64,000 nucleotides of DNA from Flagellimonas aquimarina (GCF_003149745.1 NZ_QGEG01000002.1:620001-684000); one strand, 5' to 3'; positions 45,394 through 53,316 are shown, counted from the stretch's first letter. The notes: generated by a model from the sequence alone, not told the origin. Program-made: numbers and translations.

Positions 45394-45660
45394 TTAGTAG
45401 CTGTAAATTTTCTGTTTTGCAACTTCAAATTCTTTTAAATAAGCCATCTTTTCAACTCCTTTAGTCATATTTGATGTCAAAAGATTTAAAGCCCTTCTTG
45501 TTTCTTGATATGCAAATGCTGTATCTCTTTTTCTCTTATTGTAAATGCTTGAGAGTATAACTATGGCAAGGGTTAGAAGACCTACTAGTAAGGGAAAGAC
45601 TGGTTTGGAGCTAATTCTTGGTATTGAGGCACCTGCATAGATGCTTTTTTGTTGTTTCAT
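45394..45660 (-). CDS. Small single-span membrane protein
   Basis: An 88-residue protein with one hydrophobic helix (about residues 24-40, FPLLVGLLTLAIVILSSIY) and a basic, helical C-terminal half reading ETRRALNLLTSNMTKGVEKM and AYLKEFEVAKQKIYSY. The latter pattern recalls short proteins encoded in flavobacterial ECF-sigma operons, but that is recollection and not demonstrated here. It may be a peptide that regulates or stabilises a neighbouring membrane protein. It starts with a variant of the leader shared by its neighbours. Confidence 0.7.
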   Translation of the reverse strand: MKQQKSIYAGASIPRISSKPVFPLLVGLLTLAIVILSSIYNKRKRDTAFAYQETRRALNLLTSNMTKGVEKMAYLKEFEVAKQKIYSY

Positions 45661-45702
45661 GACTGTTTGATTTTTGATGATGATTGATGACTAAAAACTC
45701 CC

Positions 45703-46143
45703 TTAAACGGAAACTGTTCTAAATTTAAAAAAGGGGACTATATAATTGTTAAAGACGTATTTCCAAGGAATAACGATAATGTCCAAGACGACCGCGGTCA
45801 CACAAATCCAGAAGAAAGACTCTGCTTCTGGTGTTACCAAAGATGCTTTTTTCATTGGTAAATAAATGCCAAGGGCCCAAGTGGCCTTGTATGCCAATTG
45901 CAGAAAAATTAAGGGTAGCATTTTTACTGGATAACGGATCCCTATGCCCATCAAGGTGGCATAGGAGGCCCAAAAACTAAAGGCAATACCTGTGATGTAA
46001 TCGATAGGTTCACCTGGAAAAAGTATATACTCCCATGCTTGAAACGCAAGTCCAATAAATGTGAGTAAATACAGCCCTCTCATGAGCAGCAATCGAAACT
46101 TGGAAAGTTTTTTCCGCGATTTTTCTTTTGTGGTTGATTTCAT
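45703..46143 (-). CDS. Integral membrane protein, family unknown
   Basis: A 146-residue protein with four hydrophobic helices (about 18-36, 49-68, 74-94 and 106-128), beginning with a basic tail (KEKSRKKLSKFRLLLMRG). The GIGIRYPVKMLPLIFLQLAY segment resembles small DoxX-like quinone-associated or transporter-like proteins, but I cannot assign a family. It is the first of the four small membrane-protein genes with the repeated leader; a second leader-like copy lies upstream in the gap at 46160-46178. Confidence 0.72.
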   Translation of the reverse strand: MKSTTKEKSRKKLSKFRLLLMRGLYLLTFIGLAFQAWEYILFPGEPIDYITGIAFSFWASYATLMGIGIRYPVKMLPLIFLQLAYKATWALGIYLPMKKASLVTPEAESFFWICVTAVVLDIIVIPWKYVFNNYIVPFFKFRTVSV

Positions 46144-46198
46144 GATTGTTCGTTTTTTGATTGATGATGATTGTTCGTTTATTGATTATTCAACTGTT

Positions 46199-46759
46199 TT
46201 ATTCTTCTTCGTTTTTATTGCTAAATTCAACATGATTGATTTTTCCTTTAATGTTTACTATACCGGTTGATGTGTTCTCATGTTTCAAAAAATCATAAGA
46301 TAGCTCCATATCTGCTGAGCTTTCATCTGTGAACATTAGGTTTAATTCCTCTCCAGATATCTTACCCACGGTTTTAAAATGCGCCTCTGACCCCAACTTT
46401 AATAAAACGAGTTCTGGATTGTTAACACGAATGGTAATGCTGTCTTTTCTATTCATTTTTTTGATAATTTCAATAACCAATTTTTCATTTAAGACAGAAG
46501 TGCTTATAGAATCGATAAGATGATCTGGCGCTTCAACGGTTAGGCTAGGAACATCTGTTTGCTTGAATAAGACTTTAATTCTACTATTAACTGAAATACC
46601 ATTAAAACTAGATACTTCCCTATTTTCAACAATTATTTTTGTTGGAACTTTGTTGGCGTCTGCTTTTCTAACATAGCTGTGAACAGACAGTTGGAACGCC
46701 AAAGAAAAAAAGAGCAAAGCACCCAATGCGCTCAATAGAATAAGATTACTTTTTTTCAT
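46199..46759 (-). CDS. GIN-domain (DUF2807-like) exported protein
   Basis: A 186-residue protein with an N-terminal hydrophobic segment (residues 5-24) and a beta-helical GIN/DUF2807-like domain with the usual opening REVSSFNGISVNSRIKVLFK, followed by repeating strands (SEAHFKTVGKISGEELNLMF). Domains of this kind are found in exported proteins of Bacteroidota adhesion and stress operons and have no known enzyme activity. It starts 14 bases inside the end of the GntR-like gene, so it is translationally coupled to the ABC exporter module and may be its substrate or partner. Confidence 0.82.
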   Translation of the reverse strand: MKKSNLILLSALGALLFFSLAFQLSVHSYVRKADANKVPTKIIVENREVSSFNGISVNSRIKVLFKQTDVPSLTVEAPDHLIDSISTSVLNEKLVIEIIKKMNRKDSITIRVNNPELVLLKLGSEAHFKTVGKISGEELNLMFTDESSADMELSYDFLKHENTSTGIVNIKGKINHVEFSNKNEEE

Positions 46760-47114
46760 TTTCTTGTTGGTTGTATGTGTTTTTCAAATCATCCATGGAA
46801 ATATTCAAAAGGGTCATTTTTTTGAAAACATCAGGTAGCATTTGTTCCATGAATTCCCTTCTTTTAATGTCCAATACTTTTGTGTATCCATCCTCAGATA
46901 CAAAGTATCCAATCCCTCGTTTGTTGTAAATCACTTCTAGATCTTGCAAATGATTGAAGGCACGTATGGCGGTGTTTGGATTTACTTCTACCATCATTGC
47001 AACCTCCCGTACAGATGGAATTCGTTCATCTTCCATCCAGCGTTTCATCAGAATGTTTTCGTAAAAAAAGTCCACGATCTGCAGGTAAATAGGTTTGCCA
47101 TTATCAAAATCCAT
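46746..47114 (-). CDS. GntR family (YtrA-like) transcriptional regulator
   Basis: A 122-residue winged-helix regulator of the YtrA subfamily: short, with only a C-terminal dimerisation helix. The recognition helix lies in RIPSVREVAMMVEVNPNTAI, with the wing YNKRGIGYFVSEDG. YtrA-type regulators commonly control a linked ABC transporter. Here the gene lies downstream of the ATPase and permease genes rather than upstream, and is followed by the GIN-domain gene with a 14-base overlap, so it is embedded in the operon it probably controls. Confidence 0.92.
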   Translation of the reverse strand: MDFDNGKPIYLQIVDFFYENILMKRWMEDERIPSVREVAMMVEVNPNTAIRAFNHLQDLEVIYNKRGIGYFVSEDGYTKVLDIKRREFMEQMLPDVFKKMTLLNISMDDLKNTYNQQENEKK

Positions 47115-47116
47115 AT

Positions 47117-47869
47117 TTACACCTCCTTTTCAATCATTTTAAAATAGGCTACGACAAGCATTATGGGTCCGAATATTAAGCCGTAAAACCATTTGCCCAT
47201 CATAGAAAAATCTTCACCAACATTATCAATTGCATCAGAACCTATGGCATTACCTGAAAAAACTCCATAACTGTGATTAAATATTGCAAAAAGGATAAAA
47301 TTGAACAATAAGAAAACTAGGGCAAGTAAACCCAAGGATAATACGGTCTTCCCAATTCTGTTTTTTGTAAAAGTGATGGCCCCAACCAAAAATATAGGTT
47401 GAATAACAAAATATACTTTTATCACATTCCAATAGTGTTCGGTAAAGATTGATAGTACATTAAAGTCCGCGCTAAAAATTACGGTGCCCACGGTAATGGC
47501 CAACATGCCAACGAGTATTGCCAACAATGAAAACACGGCAGTATAAATTACTGTTAATGTAAACCATTTGGCAGCAAGCCTTTCCGGTATTGATATAGGA
47601 AGAGACAGGTATAAATGATTTGATTTGGTATCGTTGAACTCTTTAAAAAGCGAGAAAGTGAACAAAACTCCCATGGGGATATAGAAAACCCCAAAAATGC
47701 CAAAGAACTCTTCCAATGCCAACTTTTTATCCCAAACCATGTTTAGTGTGCAAAATAAAAAGAGTAGCACGGCAGAGACCAAAAGGCCTGTTACAAAAGT
47801 TCCTTTATGAATGGTTAAATCACGTCTTATAAACTGGCCAATTCTTGGCAAACTAAACTCTTGGGCCAT
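47117..47869 (-). CDS. ABC-2 type permease-like membrane protein
   Basis: A 250-residue protein with six hydrophobic segments (about 24-44, 56-76, 110-136, 150-170, 180-202 and 222-244), the organisation of an ABC-2 permease half. The N-terminal RDLTIHKGTFVTGLLVSAVL and the loop FNDTKSNHLYLSLPISIPERLAAKW (a typical element before helix 3, LPISxxErl) support this. It is encoded with a 17-base overlap after the ATPase gene and with 2 bases to the GntR-like gene. It should form the membrane part of an exporter; the substrate is unknown. Confidence 0.85.
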   Translation of the reverse strand: MAQEFSLPRIGQFIRRDLTIHKGTFVTGLLVSAVLLFLFCTLNMVWDKKLALEEFFGIFGVFYIPMGVLFTFSLFKEFNDTKSNHLYLSLPISIPERLAAKWFTLTVIYTAVFSLLAILVGMLAITVGTVIFSADFNVLSIFTEHYWNVIKVYFVIQPIFLVGAITFTKNRIGKTVLSLGLLALVFLLFNFILFAIFNHSYGVFSGNAIGSDAIDNVGEDFSMMGKWFYGLIFGPIMLVVAYFKMIEKEV

Positions 47870-48704
47870 GATGGAAATCTTTTAGAATTGCATTTATTTT
47901 GTTCGGTTGGCTCAACACGCCATTGAATAAGAGCTCAAGGTCTACTTCGGTTTCTTCCATATCATTTCTTGCCAAAATAGTTTTGCCTCCAAAAGAGGAT
48001 TCAGAATAAAGAATGGAAGACTCATCGGGATTGGAGGCTTTTCCAAACCAAAGACCTTCTGAAACGGTTTCCAAAGGTTGGTCAAAAATCACACTGGCAT
48101 TGTCCAAAATAACTACGTGATTGATTAGGCTATGCAAATCTCTCACTTGATGGGTGGAAATAACGATACATTTCCCCTCATCAACAGCGGAAGCCATAAC
48201 TTTTCTAAACTGACTTTTGGATGGAATATCCAAACCATTGGTTGGCTCATCCAATAGGAGTACTTTGGTGTTGGTAGATAATCCAAATGCCATAAGCACT
48301 TTTTTCTTCTGTCCAAAAGACAGTTTTGAAATTATGTTGGTGGGGTAAAGTTTAAACTCTTCTATGAGTTCGTAGAACTTTTCCTTGGAAAACTTCGGAT
48401 AAAAAGGTGATTGTACCTTTTCAAAAGTAGCGATGGACAAACTGGGCAATTCAAAATCCTCGGGGACAAAAAACACGTGTTGTAAAGATTCTGCATTGCG
48501 TTTTTTCACGTTGTCTCCATGCAGAGTGGAAGTGCCTGATTTAGGGAAGAGCAATCCCGTCATAATCTTCATCAGGGTGCTTTTGCCTTCGCCATTCTTA
48601 CCAAATAACCCATAAATATTACCTGTTTCAAAATCCAAGTCAATGGATTTGAGGACCGGACGGCTGTTGGGGTAGTTAAAACTTAATTGTCTGACGGTTA
48701 ACAT
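47853..48704 (-). CDS. ABC transporter ATP-binding protein
   Basis: A 283-residue nucleotide-binding subunit with Walker A GKNGEGKST, signature LSFGQKKKV (an LSGGQ variant), Walker B VLLLDEPTNGLD and the switch histidine in ISTHQVRDL. The C-terminal 60 residues (GKTILARNDMEETEVDLELL) are an extension beyond the core domain. It energises the ABC-2 permease encoded directly downstream. It is the first gene of the minus-strand operon ATPase, permease, GntR regulator, GIN-domain protein. Modules of this sort (YtrBCD-like) act in envelope stress or antibiotic export. Confidence 0.92.
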   Translation of the reverse strand: MLTVRQLSFNYPNSRPVLKSIDLDFETGNIYGLFGKNGEGKSTLMKIMTGLLFPKSGTSTLHGDNVKKRNAESLQHVFFVPEDFELPSLSIATFEKVQSPFYPKFSKEKFYELIEEFKLYPTNIISKLSFGQKKKVLMAFGLSTNTKVLLLDEPTNGLDIPSKSQFRKVMASAVDEGKCIVISTHQVRDLHSLINHVVILDNASVIFDQPLETVSEGLWFGKASNPDESSILYSESSFGGKTILARNDMEETEVDLELLFNGVLSQPNKINAILKDFHHGPRV

Positions 48705-48799
48705 TTATAGTGTATTAGATAACTAGAACACTACAAATGTATTCAAAAATTCTATTCTACCAAATATTTTTTTAAAAAGTTAATGATTTTGAAGTGTAC

Positions 48800-49390
48800 T
48801 TAGTTGATCAGCGCAAAGGACTTGGTTATGTTTTCAAAGTCGGCTCTGTAGGTATTTTTTCTACTTACCATGGTCCATGCCATGACCATATAAACCTTTT
48901 TATCGCCTTCAATAAAAGAGAGGAAATAGCAGATTTTATCCTCAATACCTTCAACTTTACCATCAATTTCCACCATTTGGGCATCCAGACCGTTGATGTC
49001 CAAACTTACGGGAGTGGTTTCTTTTTCTATGTTCATGCTTTCAGCAAATAGTTGCAATTGAACATCCCGGTAGTTCTCCGCGATGGAGTAGTTGTCATTA
49101 TACTCGTCCAAATCTTTAAAAATTTCAACAAATTCGTCTTTGGATTCATCAATGACTATAACATACGTTTCTTTAAAAACATTCTGATATTGCAAAGAGG
49201 CATCATCATTAAGATCTGATGTTTTTCGCATATACTTTGGAAGGCTTACTTGATATTCATCGTTTATTTCTACCTGATTGAAATTTGCGATATCAGAAGT
49301 GCCTTCTTTCTCTTTTACTTTGAAATCTATACAGGAGGTCAAGGAAAAACCTAAAATGGTTAGAAGCAGAATGGCGAAGAGTTTTTTCAT
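48800..49390 (-). CDS. Putative lipoprotein
   Basis: I place the start at the ATG at 49390 (196 residues, MKKLFAILLLTILGFSLTSC): the lipobox Cys is residue 20, and a longer frame to 49435 would put an Asn/Gln-rich stretch before the signal peptide. The mature part reads as alternating strands and charged helices (QVEINDEYQVSLPKYMRKTS, YVIVIDESKDEFVEIFKDLD) with no recognisable enzyme motif. It resembles small PsbP-like/MOG1 lipoproteins, a guess. It stands 95 bases after the start of the ABC operon and is probably transcribed on its own. Confidence 0.78.
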   Translation of the reverse strand: MKKLFAILLLTILGFSLTSCIDFKVKEKEGTSDIANFNQVEINDEYQVSLPKYMRKTSDLNDDASLQYQNVFKETYVIVIDESKDEFVEIFKDLDEYNDNYSIAENYRDVQLQLFAESMNIEKETTPVSLDINGLDAQMVEIDGKVEGIEDKICYFLSFIEGDKKVYMVMAWTMVSRKNTYRADFENITKSFALIN

Positions 49391-49511
49391 GTTGGAAGTT
49401 GGTTGTTGATTATGAAAACGATTATTGCTACGCAATGTTGTAATCGGGTTTATTTGAATTTTTAAAAGCCTTTCACAAAAACACCAAAAGATATGAAATG
49501 TTCCATTAAAA

Positions 49512-49532
49512 AAGCCCCTATGGCAGGGGCTT
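49512..49532 (-). terminator. Terminator of the ArsR-SRPBCC operon
   Basis: An 8-bp stem (AAGCCCCT with AGGGGCTT) with a five-base loop; on the minus strand it is followed by TTTTTTAA. It lies 6 bases after the stop of the SRPBCC gene. Confidence 0.8.
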
Positions 49533-49537
49533 GTATT

Positions 49538-49999
49538 TTAACTGTTCTGTAAAAATTCATGAAGCCTTTCAAAAACTGACCCCCAACCATTGTAGAAGCC
49601 CATTTGCTCTTGTTGTTTGCAGTATTCTTCGGTTTCATGCACACAATTAAAGGTAAAATGGGTTTTATCACCATCTGCTTTAAAGATTGCTTGTATTTCC
49701 ACTCCCTCAGTCATAGGTTTAAAGTTTGCAGTGGATATTATTTTTTTGTGCATGACTATTTCCGAATACACTCCGTCTGCAATAAATTCGTTACCGTCTG
49801 GCATTCGCATAACATATTTCCAGTTTCCGCCAACTTTAAAGTCATGTTCCAGTACTTTGGTTTCCATCCCTTTTGGACCCCACCATTGTGCAACATGCTC
49901 TGGTTGCGTCCATGCCTCCCATACCAATGCAATGGGAGCTTCAAAAGTTCTTTCTAAGGTCAAGGTTCTGTTTTTGGGATTGTTTACTTTACTCATCAT
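49538..49999 (-). CDS. SRPBCC/AHSA1 domain protein
   Basis: A 153-residue SRPBCC protein of the AHSA1 kind: RTFEAPIALVWEAWTQPEHV and AQWWGPKG at the N-terminus are the family signature, and the C-terminal helix NGWGSVFERLHEFLQ completes the ligand pocket. It starts on the ATGA that overlaps the ArsR stop by four bases, a strong sign of coupling. ArsR-SRPBCC pairs are frequent in Bacteroidota; the regulator presumably responds to a compound that the SRPBCC protein binds. The ligand is unknown. Confidence 0.93.
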   Translation of the reverse strand: MMSKVNNPKNRTLTLERTFEAPIALVWEAWTQPEHVAQWWGPKGMETKVLEHDFKVGGNWKYVMRMPDGNEFIADGVYSEIVMHKKIISTANFKPMTEGVEIQAIFKADGDKTHFTFNCVHETEEYCKQQEQMGFYNGWGSVFERLHEFLQNS

Positions 50000-50319
50000 T
50001 TTTGTTTTTTATTCTGTAATTGGATTAGATAATTTTCAAAAGAATCTAGCTTTTCTTCCCATAGATCTCTATACTGATCTATCCATAAAAAAGCGGGAAT
50101 AAGTTTTTTGGGCTGAATCATGCAATACCGTTCTCGCCCTTGCTGATCAAAAGTTACAATGCCACATTCTTCCAATATTTTTAAATGCTTTGATATGGCT
50201 GGCCTGCTTACATCAAATTTTTCGGCAACAGTGTTTACTGTTAGCGCTTCCTTGGATAATATCTGTATAATTTCTCTGCGTACTGGATCTGCTATTGCTT
50301 GAAAAACATCTCGTCTCAT
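49996..50319 (-). CDS. ArsR family transcriptional regulator
   Basis: A 107-residue ArsR-type winged helix protein: DPVRREIIQILSKEALTVNT, the recognition helix VSRPAISKHLKILEECGIVT, then a wing (QGRERYCMIQPKKL). It lacks the metal-binding ELCVCDL motif of the arsenic/zinc sensors, so it belongs to the metal-independent branch paired with SRPBCC genes. It is the first gene of a two-gene transcript, with a consensus promoter and twin 16-base palindromes directly upstream. Confidence 0.93.
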   Translation of the reverse strand: MRRDVFQAIADPVRREIIQILSKEALTVNTVAEKFDVSRPAISKHLKILEECGIVTFDQQGRERYCMIQPKKLIPAFLWIDQYRDLWEEKLDSFENYLIQLQNKKQK

Positions 50320-50327
50320 ACTAATAT

Positions 50328-50369
50328 GTAACTAATTGGTTACAAATATAAGTGTAACCAATTGATTAC
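50328..50369 (-). promoter_or_regulatory. Twin ArsR operator palindromes
   Basis: Two 16-base palindrome-like sequences, GTAACTAATTGGTTAC (50328-50343) and GTAACCAATTGATTAC (50354-50369), are nearly reverse complements of each other and are centred 26 bases apart. The second sits between the -33 and -7 elements of the promoter, and the first covers the base next to the -7 box and the predicted start site. This is the expected layout for repression of the ArsR operon by its own product. Confidence 0.75.
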
Positions 50370-50374
50370 ACAAA
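50343..50374 (-). promoter_or_regulatory. Promoter of the ArsR-SRPBCC operon
   Basis: On the minus strand TTTG (50374-50371) is followed after 20 bases by TATATTTG (50350-50343), the standard Bacteroidota pair. The ArsR ATG at 50319 follows 23 bases after the -7 box. Confidence 0.72.
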
Positions 50375-50446
50375 TGTTTTTTAAAAAGCCATTTGAGCTG
50401 TGCTTGAAAGGCGGTAAAATGTAATTAAAAAAGTGCTTTACCGAAG

Positions 50447-50950
50447 TTACGGAACCTCAACCTCCTGGTCGTATAAGCCTAAACCTTTTGTCAACCGATC
50501 CATCATCTTCAGAATACGGGCTGCTTTGGTTTCATCAGATTTGGCAGCATATATCCAATCTATATACGTTTTTTGTTTGCCTTCGGTTAAGGAATTAAAA
50601 GTTGTTAGAACCTGCTTGGGTTCATTTTTAAAGCATGCTAGAATTTCATCTGGAATTTCAAAAGAAGAATTGTCAGCGTAGAGTATCACCTTTATATAAT
50701 CACCTTCTCTTTTGTTTATTTTTTTTCTAATTGCAGCCTTAACGGGAAGAAAGAGCTGCCCATTTCCCATTGGCATAAGCTTGTATTGTTTTAGTGGATG
50801 GTCGTCTATGGAGCCTTTGACCTTTACCCATCCAAATGGAGTGTTTTTACTTTGGAGAACCTCTGGAATGGCCGCGTAGGTCCATCCTCCTTTACCTGGA
50901 AATTTTTGAAGTAGGTATTCTTCATTTACAAGTGCCTTTTCCTTTTTCAC
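50447..50950 (-). CDS. YdeI/OmpD-associated, DUF1905-type protein
   Basis: A 167-residue protein with an N-terminal DUF1905 beta barrel (FPGKGGWTYAAIPEVLQSKN, KVKGSIDDHPLKQYKLMPMG, GDYIKVILYADNSSFEIPDE) and a C-terminal YdeI/OmpD-associated helix pair (EGKQKTYIDWIYAAKSDETK, then AARILKMMDRLTKGLG). YdeI-type proteins are linked to bacteriocin and acid protection, but a mechanism is not known. It is 26 bases downstream of the ABM-like gene on the same strand. Confidence 0.87.
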   Translation of the reverse strand: MKKEKALVNEEYLLQKFPGKGGWTYAAIPEVLQSKNTPFGWVKVKGSIDDHPLKQYKLMPMGNGQLFLPVKAAIRKKINKREGDYIKVILYADNSSFEIPDEILACFKNEPKQVLTTFNSLTEGKQKTYIDWIYAAKSDETKAARILKMMDRLTKGLGLYDQEVEVP

Positions 50951-50976
50951 TTTTTCAGGAGATTTGATTACTGGCC

Positions 50977-51303
50977 TTAATAGCTCCGAAGTATTTCAAA
51001 ATGAGAAACGCCTTGTTCTGGCTGTGATTGATCTACTTCTTCCATAAGTTTAAAATACGCAAGGCAGGCTGGGTTCTTTTCCGCATTTTCTAAAGCATTT
51101 TTTGCGTCTTCAATGGTTTCCCAGTACACTAAATCTATATAGTTTCTATCAAATTTTTCGAGTAAGTCTCTTTTTACAAAACCTTTTTGATTTTGGAGAA
51201 AATCCTTTTGTAGCGCTTCTGAAGCTTTCATTAGATCATCCTCGGTAATTCCTTTTTTGATGGTAAAAGGAGCCCATTCCAACAGCGGTCTGTTTCTATT
51301 CAT
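50977..51303 (-). CDS. ABM-like (dimeric alpha/beta barrel) small protein
   Basis: A 108-residue protein with the pattern of the antibiotic-biosynthesis-monooxygenase-like fold: EWAPFTIKKGITEDDLMKAS, then the strand YIDLVYWETIEDAKNALENA, and a closing GVSHFEILRSY. Proteins of this size are usually homodimers and may degrade or bind small aromatic compounds, but conserved catalytic residues are not visible. It precedes the YdeI-like gene by 26 bases, so the two probably form one transcript. Confidence 0.78.
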   Translation of the reverse strand: MNRNRPLLEWAPFTIKKGITEDDLMKASEALQKDFLQNQKGFVKRDLLEKFDRNYIDLVYWETIEDAKNALENAEKNPACLAYFKLMEEVDQSQPEQGVSHFEILRSY

Positions 51304-51376
51304 CTTTTGATGGTTGTGATTTTTTACTTACGAAATAAAGATAAAGTAGATGGGTGTCAACCCTATGTCAGTAGTA

Positions 51377-52072
51377 TCAAGAATAATTTTCCAATTGCGA
51401 ATTAAAGTATTCTTGTAGACTGAACGACTTAGCTTTTTCAGAAGTGGAGGGTAGCGTTTTCAATTCTAGAATTCTATCTAATCGAAAGTTACGAATCTCT
51501 TCCCTATGGCGGCAAAAGGCAATCAAAATCCAAGAATCGTCATTGAAGTAAAGCCCCAACGGCTCTACATTACGTTTGGTTACCTTATCATTGTATATGG
51601 TATGATAGGTGATATCCAGTAAACCAAAAGAGGTTATTGTTTTCTGGATTTCTGATAGAAACTTGCTAGTGGGCGATCCCCCATTTTTATGATGATGGAT
51701 TATCCTACTTTCCAGTAACTCCACCTTTTCTTTTTGTCCATTTTTTAAAACTGACTTTATTTTGGTCAAAACCGAGGCATAATTTTTTATAATAGAACTT
51801 TCTGCATTTTGATGGACAAACCTCTCAGCTGTGACCAGTGCATTTGCTTCTTCCTCTGTAATTGTGACAGGGGGTAAGTTATAACCATCCACAATAAAAT
51901 ACCCAATACCTGCCTCAGATCCAATTGGCACTCCTGACTCTTGTAGTGTTTTTATATCTCGGTAAACGGTACGCAAACTAATATCAAAACTAGCAGCTAT
52001 TTCCTTTGCGGTGATTACGCGTTTGGACTGCAGTTTAACCAATATGGCCGTAATTCTTGTGAGTCTGTTCAT
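51377..52072 (-). CDS. WYL-domain (YafY-type) transcriptional regulator
   Basis: A 231-residue regulator with an N-terminal HTH_11-type helix-turn-helix (KRVITAKEIAASFDISLRTV, YRDIKTLQESGVPI) and a C-terminal WYL domain (EPLGLYFNDDSWILIAFCRH followed by EEIRNFRLDRILEL). WYL domains sense small molecules or nucleic acid. No target is obvious. It is followed on the same strand by the ABM-like and YdeI-like genes after 73 bases. Confidence 0.92.
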   Translation of the reverse strand: MNRLTRITAILVKLQSKRVITAKEIAASFDISLRTVYRDIKTLQESGVPIGSEAGIGYFIVDGYNLPPVTITEEEANALVTAERFVHQNAESSIIKNYASVLTKIKSVLKNGQKEKVELLESRIIHHHKNGGSPTSKFLSEIQKTITSFGLLDITYHTIYNDKVTKRNVEPLGLYFNDDSWILIAFCRHREEIRNFRLDRILELKTLPSTSEKAKSFSLQEYFNSQLENYS

Positions 52073-52187
52073 TTTTTTGTGCTGGAGCTTTGGCGTATTG
52101 CTAGACGTTTTATTTTTAAAAATACTGAGATACGGTTAAAGAACGGTCTGGATTTTTTCCAAACCGTTTCAGCTTCACATTTACCAT

Positions 52188-52628
52188 TTAATCCCAAAGC
52201 GGTTTATGGGTGCTTATTGCAACTCGGTTCCAAACATTTATGACACTAATGGCCATTATTATTTGTGAAAAGTAGTGCTCATCAAACTTTTCAATGGCTT
52301 TTTGATATGTTTCATCGGTCAGGCCATTTTTATGGATCATTGTGACCTCTTCTGTAACTTGGAGAATAACTTTTTCTTCTTCTGTAAACACATCAACATC
52401 TCGCCAAGCATCCAATAAGAAAAGACGTTGTTGGCTTTCGCCATTTTTTAAGGCTTCTTTTGTATGCATATTTATGCAGAAAGCACACCCATTTAGCTGC
52501 GAAGCTCTAATTTTAATAAGCTCATAATGCATTTTGCTCAATCCACTTTGATTCATATAATCCTCTAAACCAAAAATGGCTTTGTAGGCTAAAGGTTCCG
52601 TTGCGTCGATTTGAATTCTTTCACTCAT
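52188..52628 (-). CDS. Carboxymuconolactone decarboxylase-family (AhpD-like) protein
   Basis: The start is the ATG at 52628 (146 residues, MSERIQIDATEP); the frame extends to 52679 but with a non-family extension. The redox motif is Cys48-x-x-Cys51 with His55 in NGCAFCINMHTKEALKNG, as in the AhpD/CMD family, which act as peroxidase or disulfide reductase partners rather than decarboxylases. It starts 66 bases after the Crp/Fnr gene on the same strand, so the regulator probably controls it. Confidence 0.9.
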   Translation of the reverse strand: MSERIQIDATEPLAYKAIFGLEDYMNQSGLSKMHYELIKIRASQLNGCAFCINMHTKEALKNGESQQRLFLLDAWRDVDVFTEEEKVILQVTEEVTMIHKNGLTDETYQKAIEKFDEHYFSQIIMAISVINVWNRVAISTHKPLWD

Positions 52629-52694
52629 TTGTACTATGTTTTTGATTTCTGATACAAAACTATGTGTATCGATCCTCAAAAAACTTAAACCCGT

Positions 52695-53270
52695 TTAAGA
52701 ACGCTTCTTGGCTCTTATTTCACTTACATATTCGGGAGTAAGACCTAAAAATGAGGCAATTAGATATTGGGGGACGCGCTGGGCAAATTGTGGGAACTGT
52801 GTTGTAAAATGAAAATAGATTTCTTCTTTTGTAAGGCCGAATAAATACTTCATTTTAACCAATGCAGCGCCGTAAGAGATTTGATAGATGGTACGAAAAT
52901 ATTTTTCAAGCTGCGGAAATTCCTTTAATAATTGCTCTTGTTTGTCATGAGTAATGGCAAGGAGTCGCGTGTTTTCAACCGCCTGAATGGAAAAATCCGT
53001 TACGGTTTGATTATGGTAGGCCAAATCATCCGTCATCCACCAGTTTTCAATAGCAAATTGTATCGTACGCTCTGTGCCTTTGTCATTTATAAAAAACATA
53101 TGCAGGCAGCCGTCCAACACAAAATGGTTTTGGTTACAAACAGAGCCAGCTTCAACAAGAAGCTCCTTTTTCTTTAATGTACGGAGCTCAAAAAAAGGAA
53201 ACATGGTTTGAAACTCTTCTTCAGTTATTGCTACGTACTTATTAATGTGGTGAAATAGTTGTTTTGACAT
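52695..53270 (-). CDS. Crp/Fnr family transcriptional regulator
   Basis: A 191-residue complete regulator of the WWxTD subgroup (FAIENWWMTDDLAY, HNQTVTDFSIQAVENTRLLA), with the HTH VPQYLIASFLGLTPEYVSEI near the C-terminus. It is more similar to the regulators at 1-528 and 36319-36900 than to canonical CRP. It is directly upstream of the CMD/AhpD-like gene, suggesting that it senses oxidative or nitrosative stress; a cysteine in EAGSVCNQNHFVL is the only obvious candidate residue. The link is inferred from position. Confidence 0.93.
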   Translation of the reverse strand: MSKQLFHHINKYVAITEEEFQTMFPFFELRTLKKKELLVEAGSVCNQNHFVLDGCLHMFFINDKGTERTIQFAIENWWMTDDLAYHNQTVTDFSIQAVENTRLLAITHDKQEQLLKEFPQLEKYFRTIYQISYGAALVKMKYLFGLTKEEIYFHFTTQFPQFAQRVPQYLIASFLGLTPEYVSEIRAKKRS

Positions 53271-53316
53271 TTTTCATGTAATCAATATGGTAGAAATTCA
53301 TAATTGGAGGAGTTAA

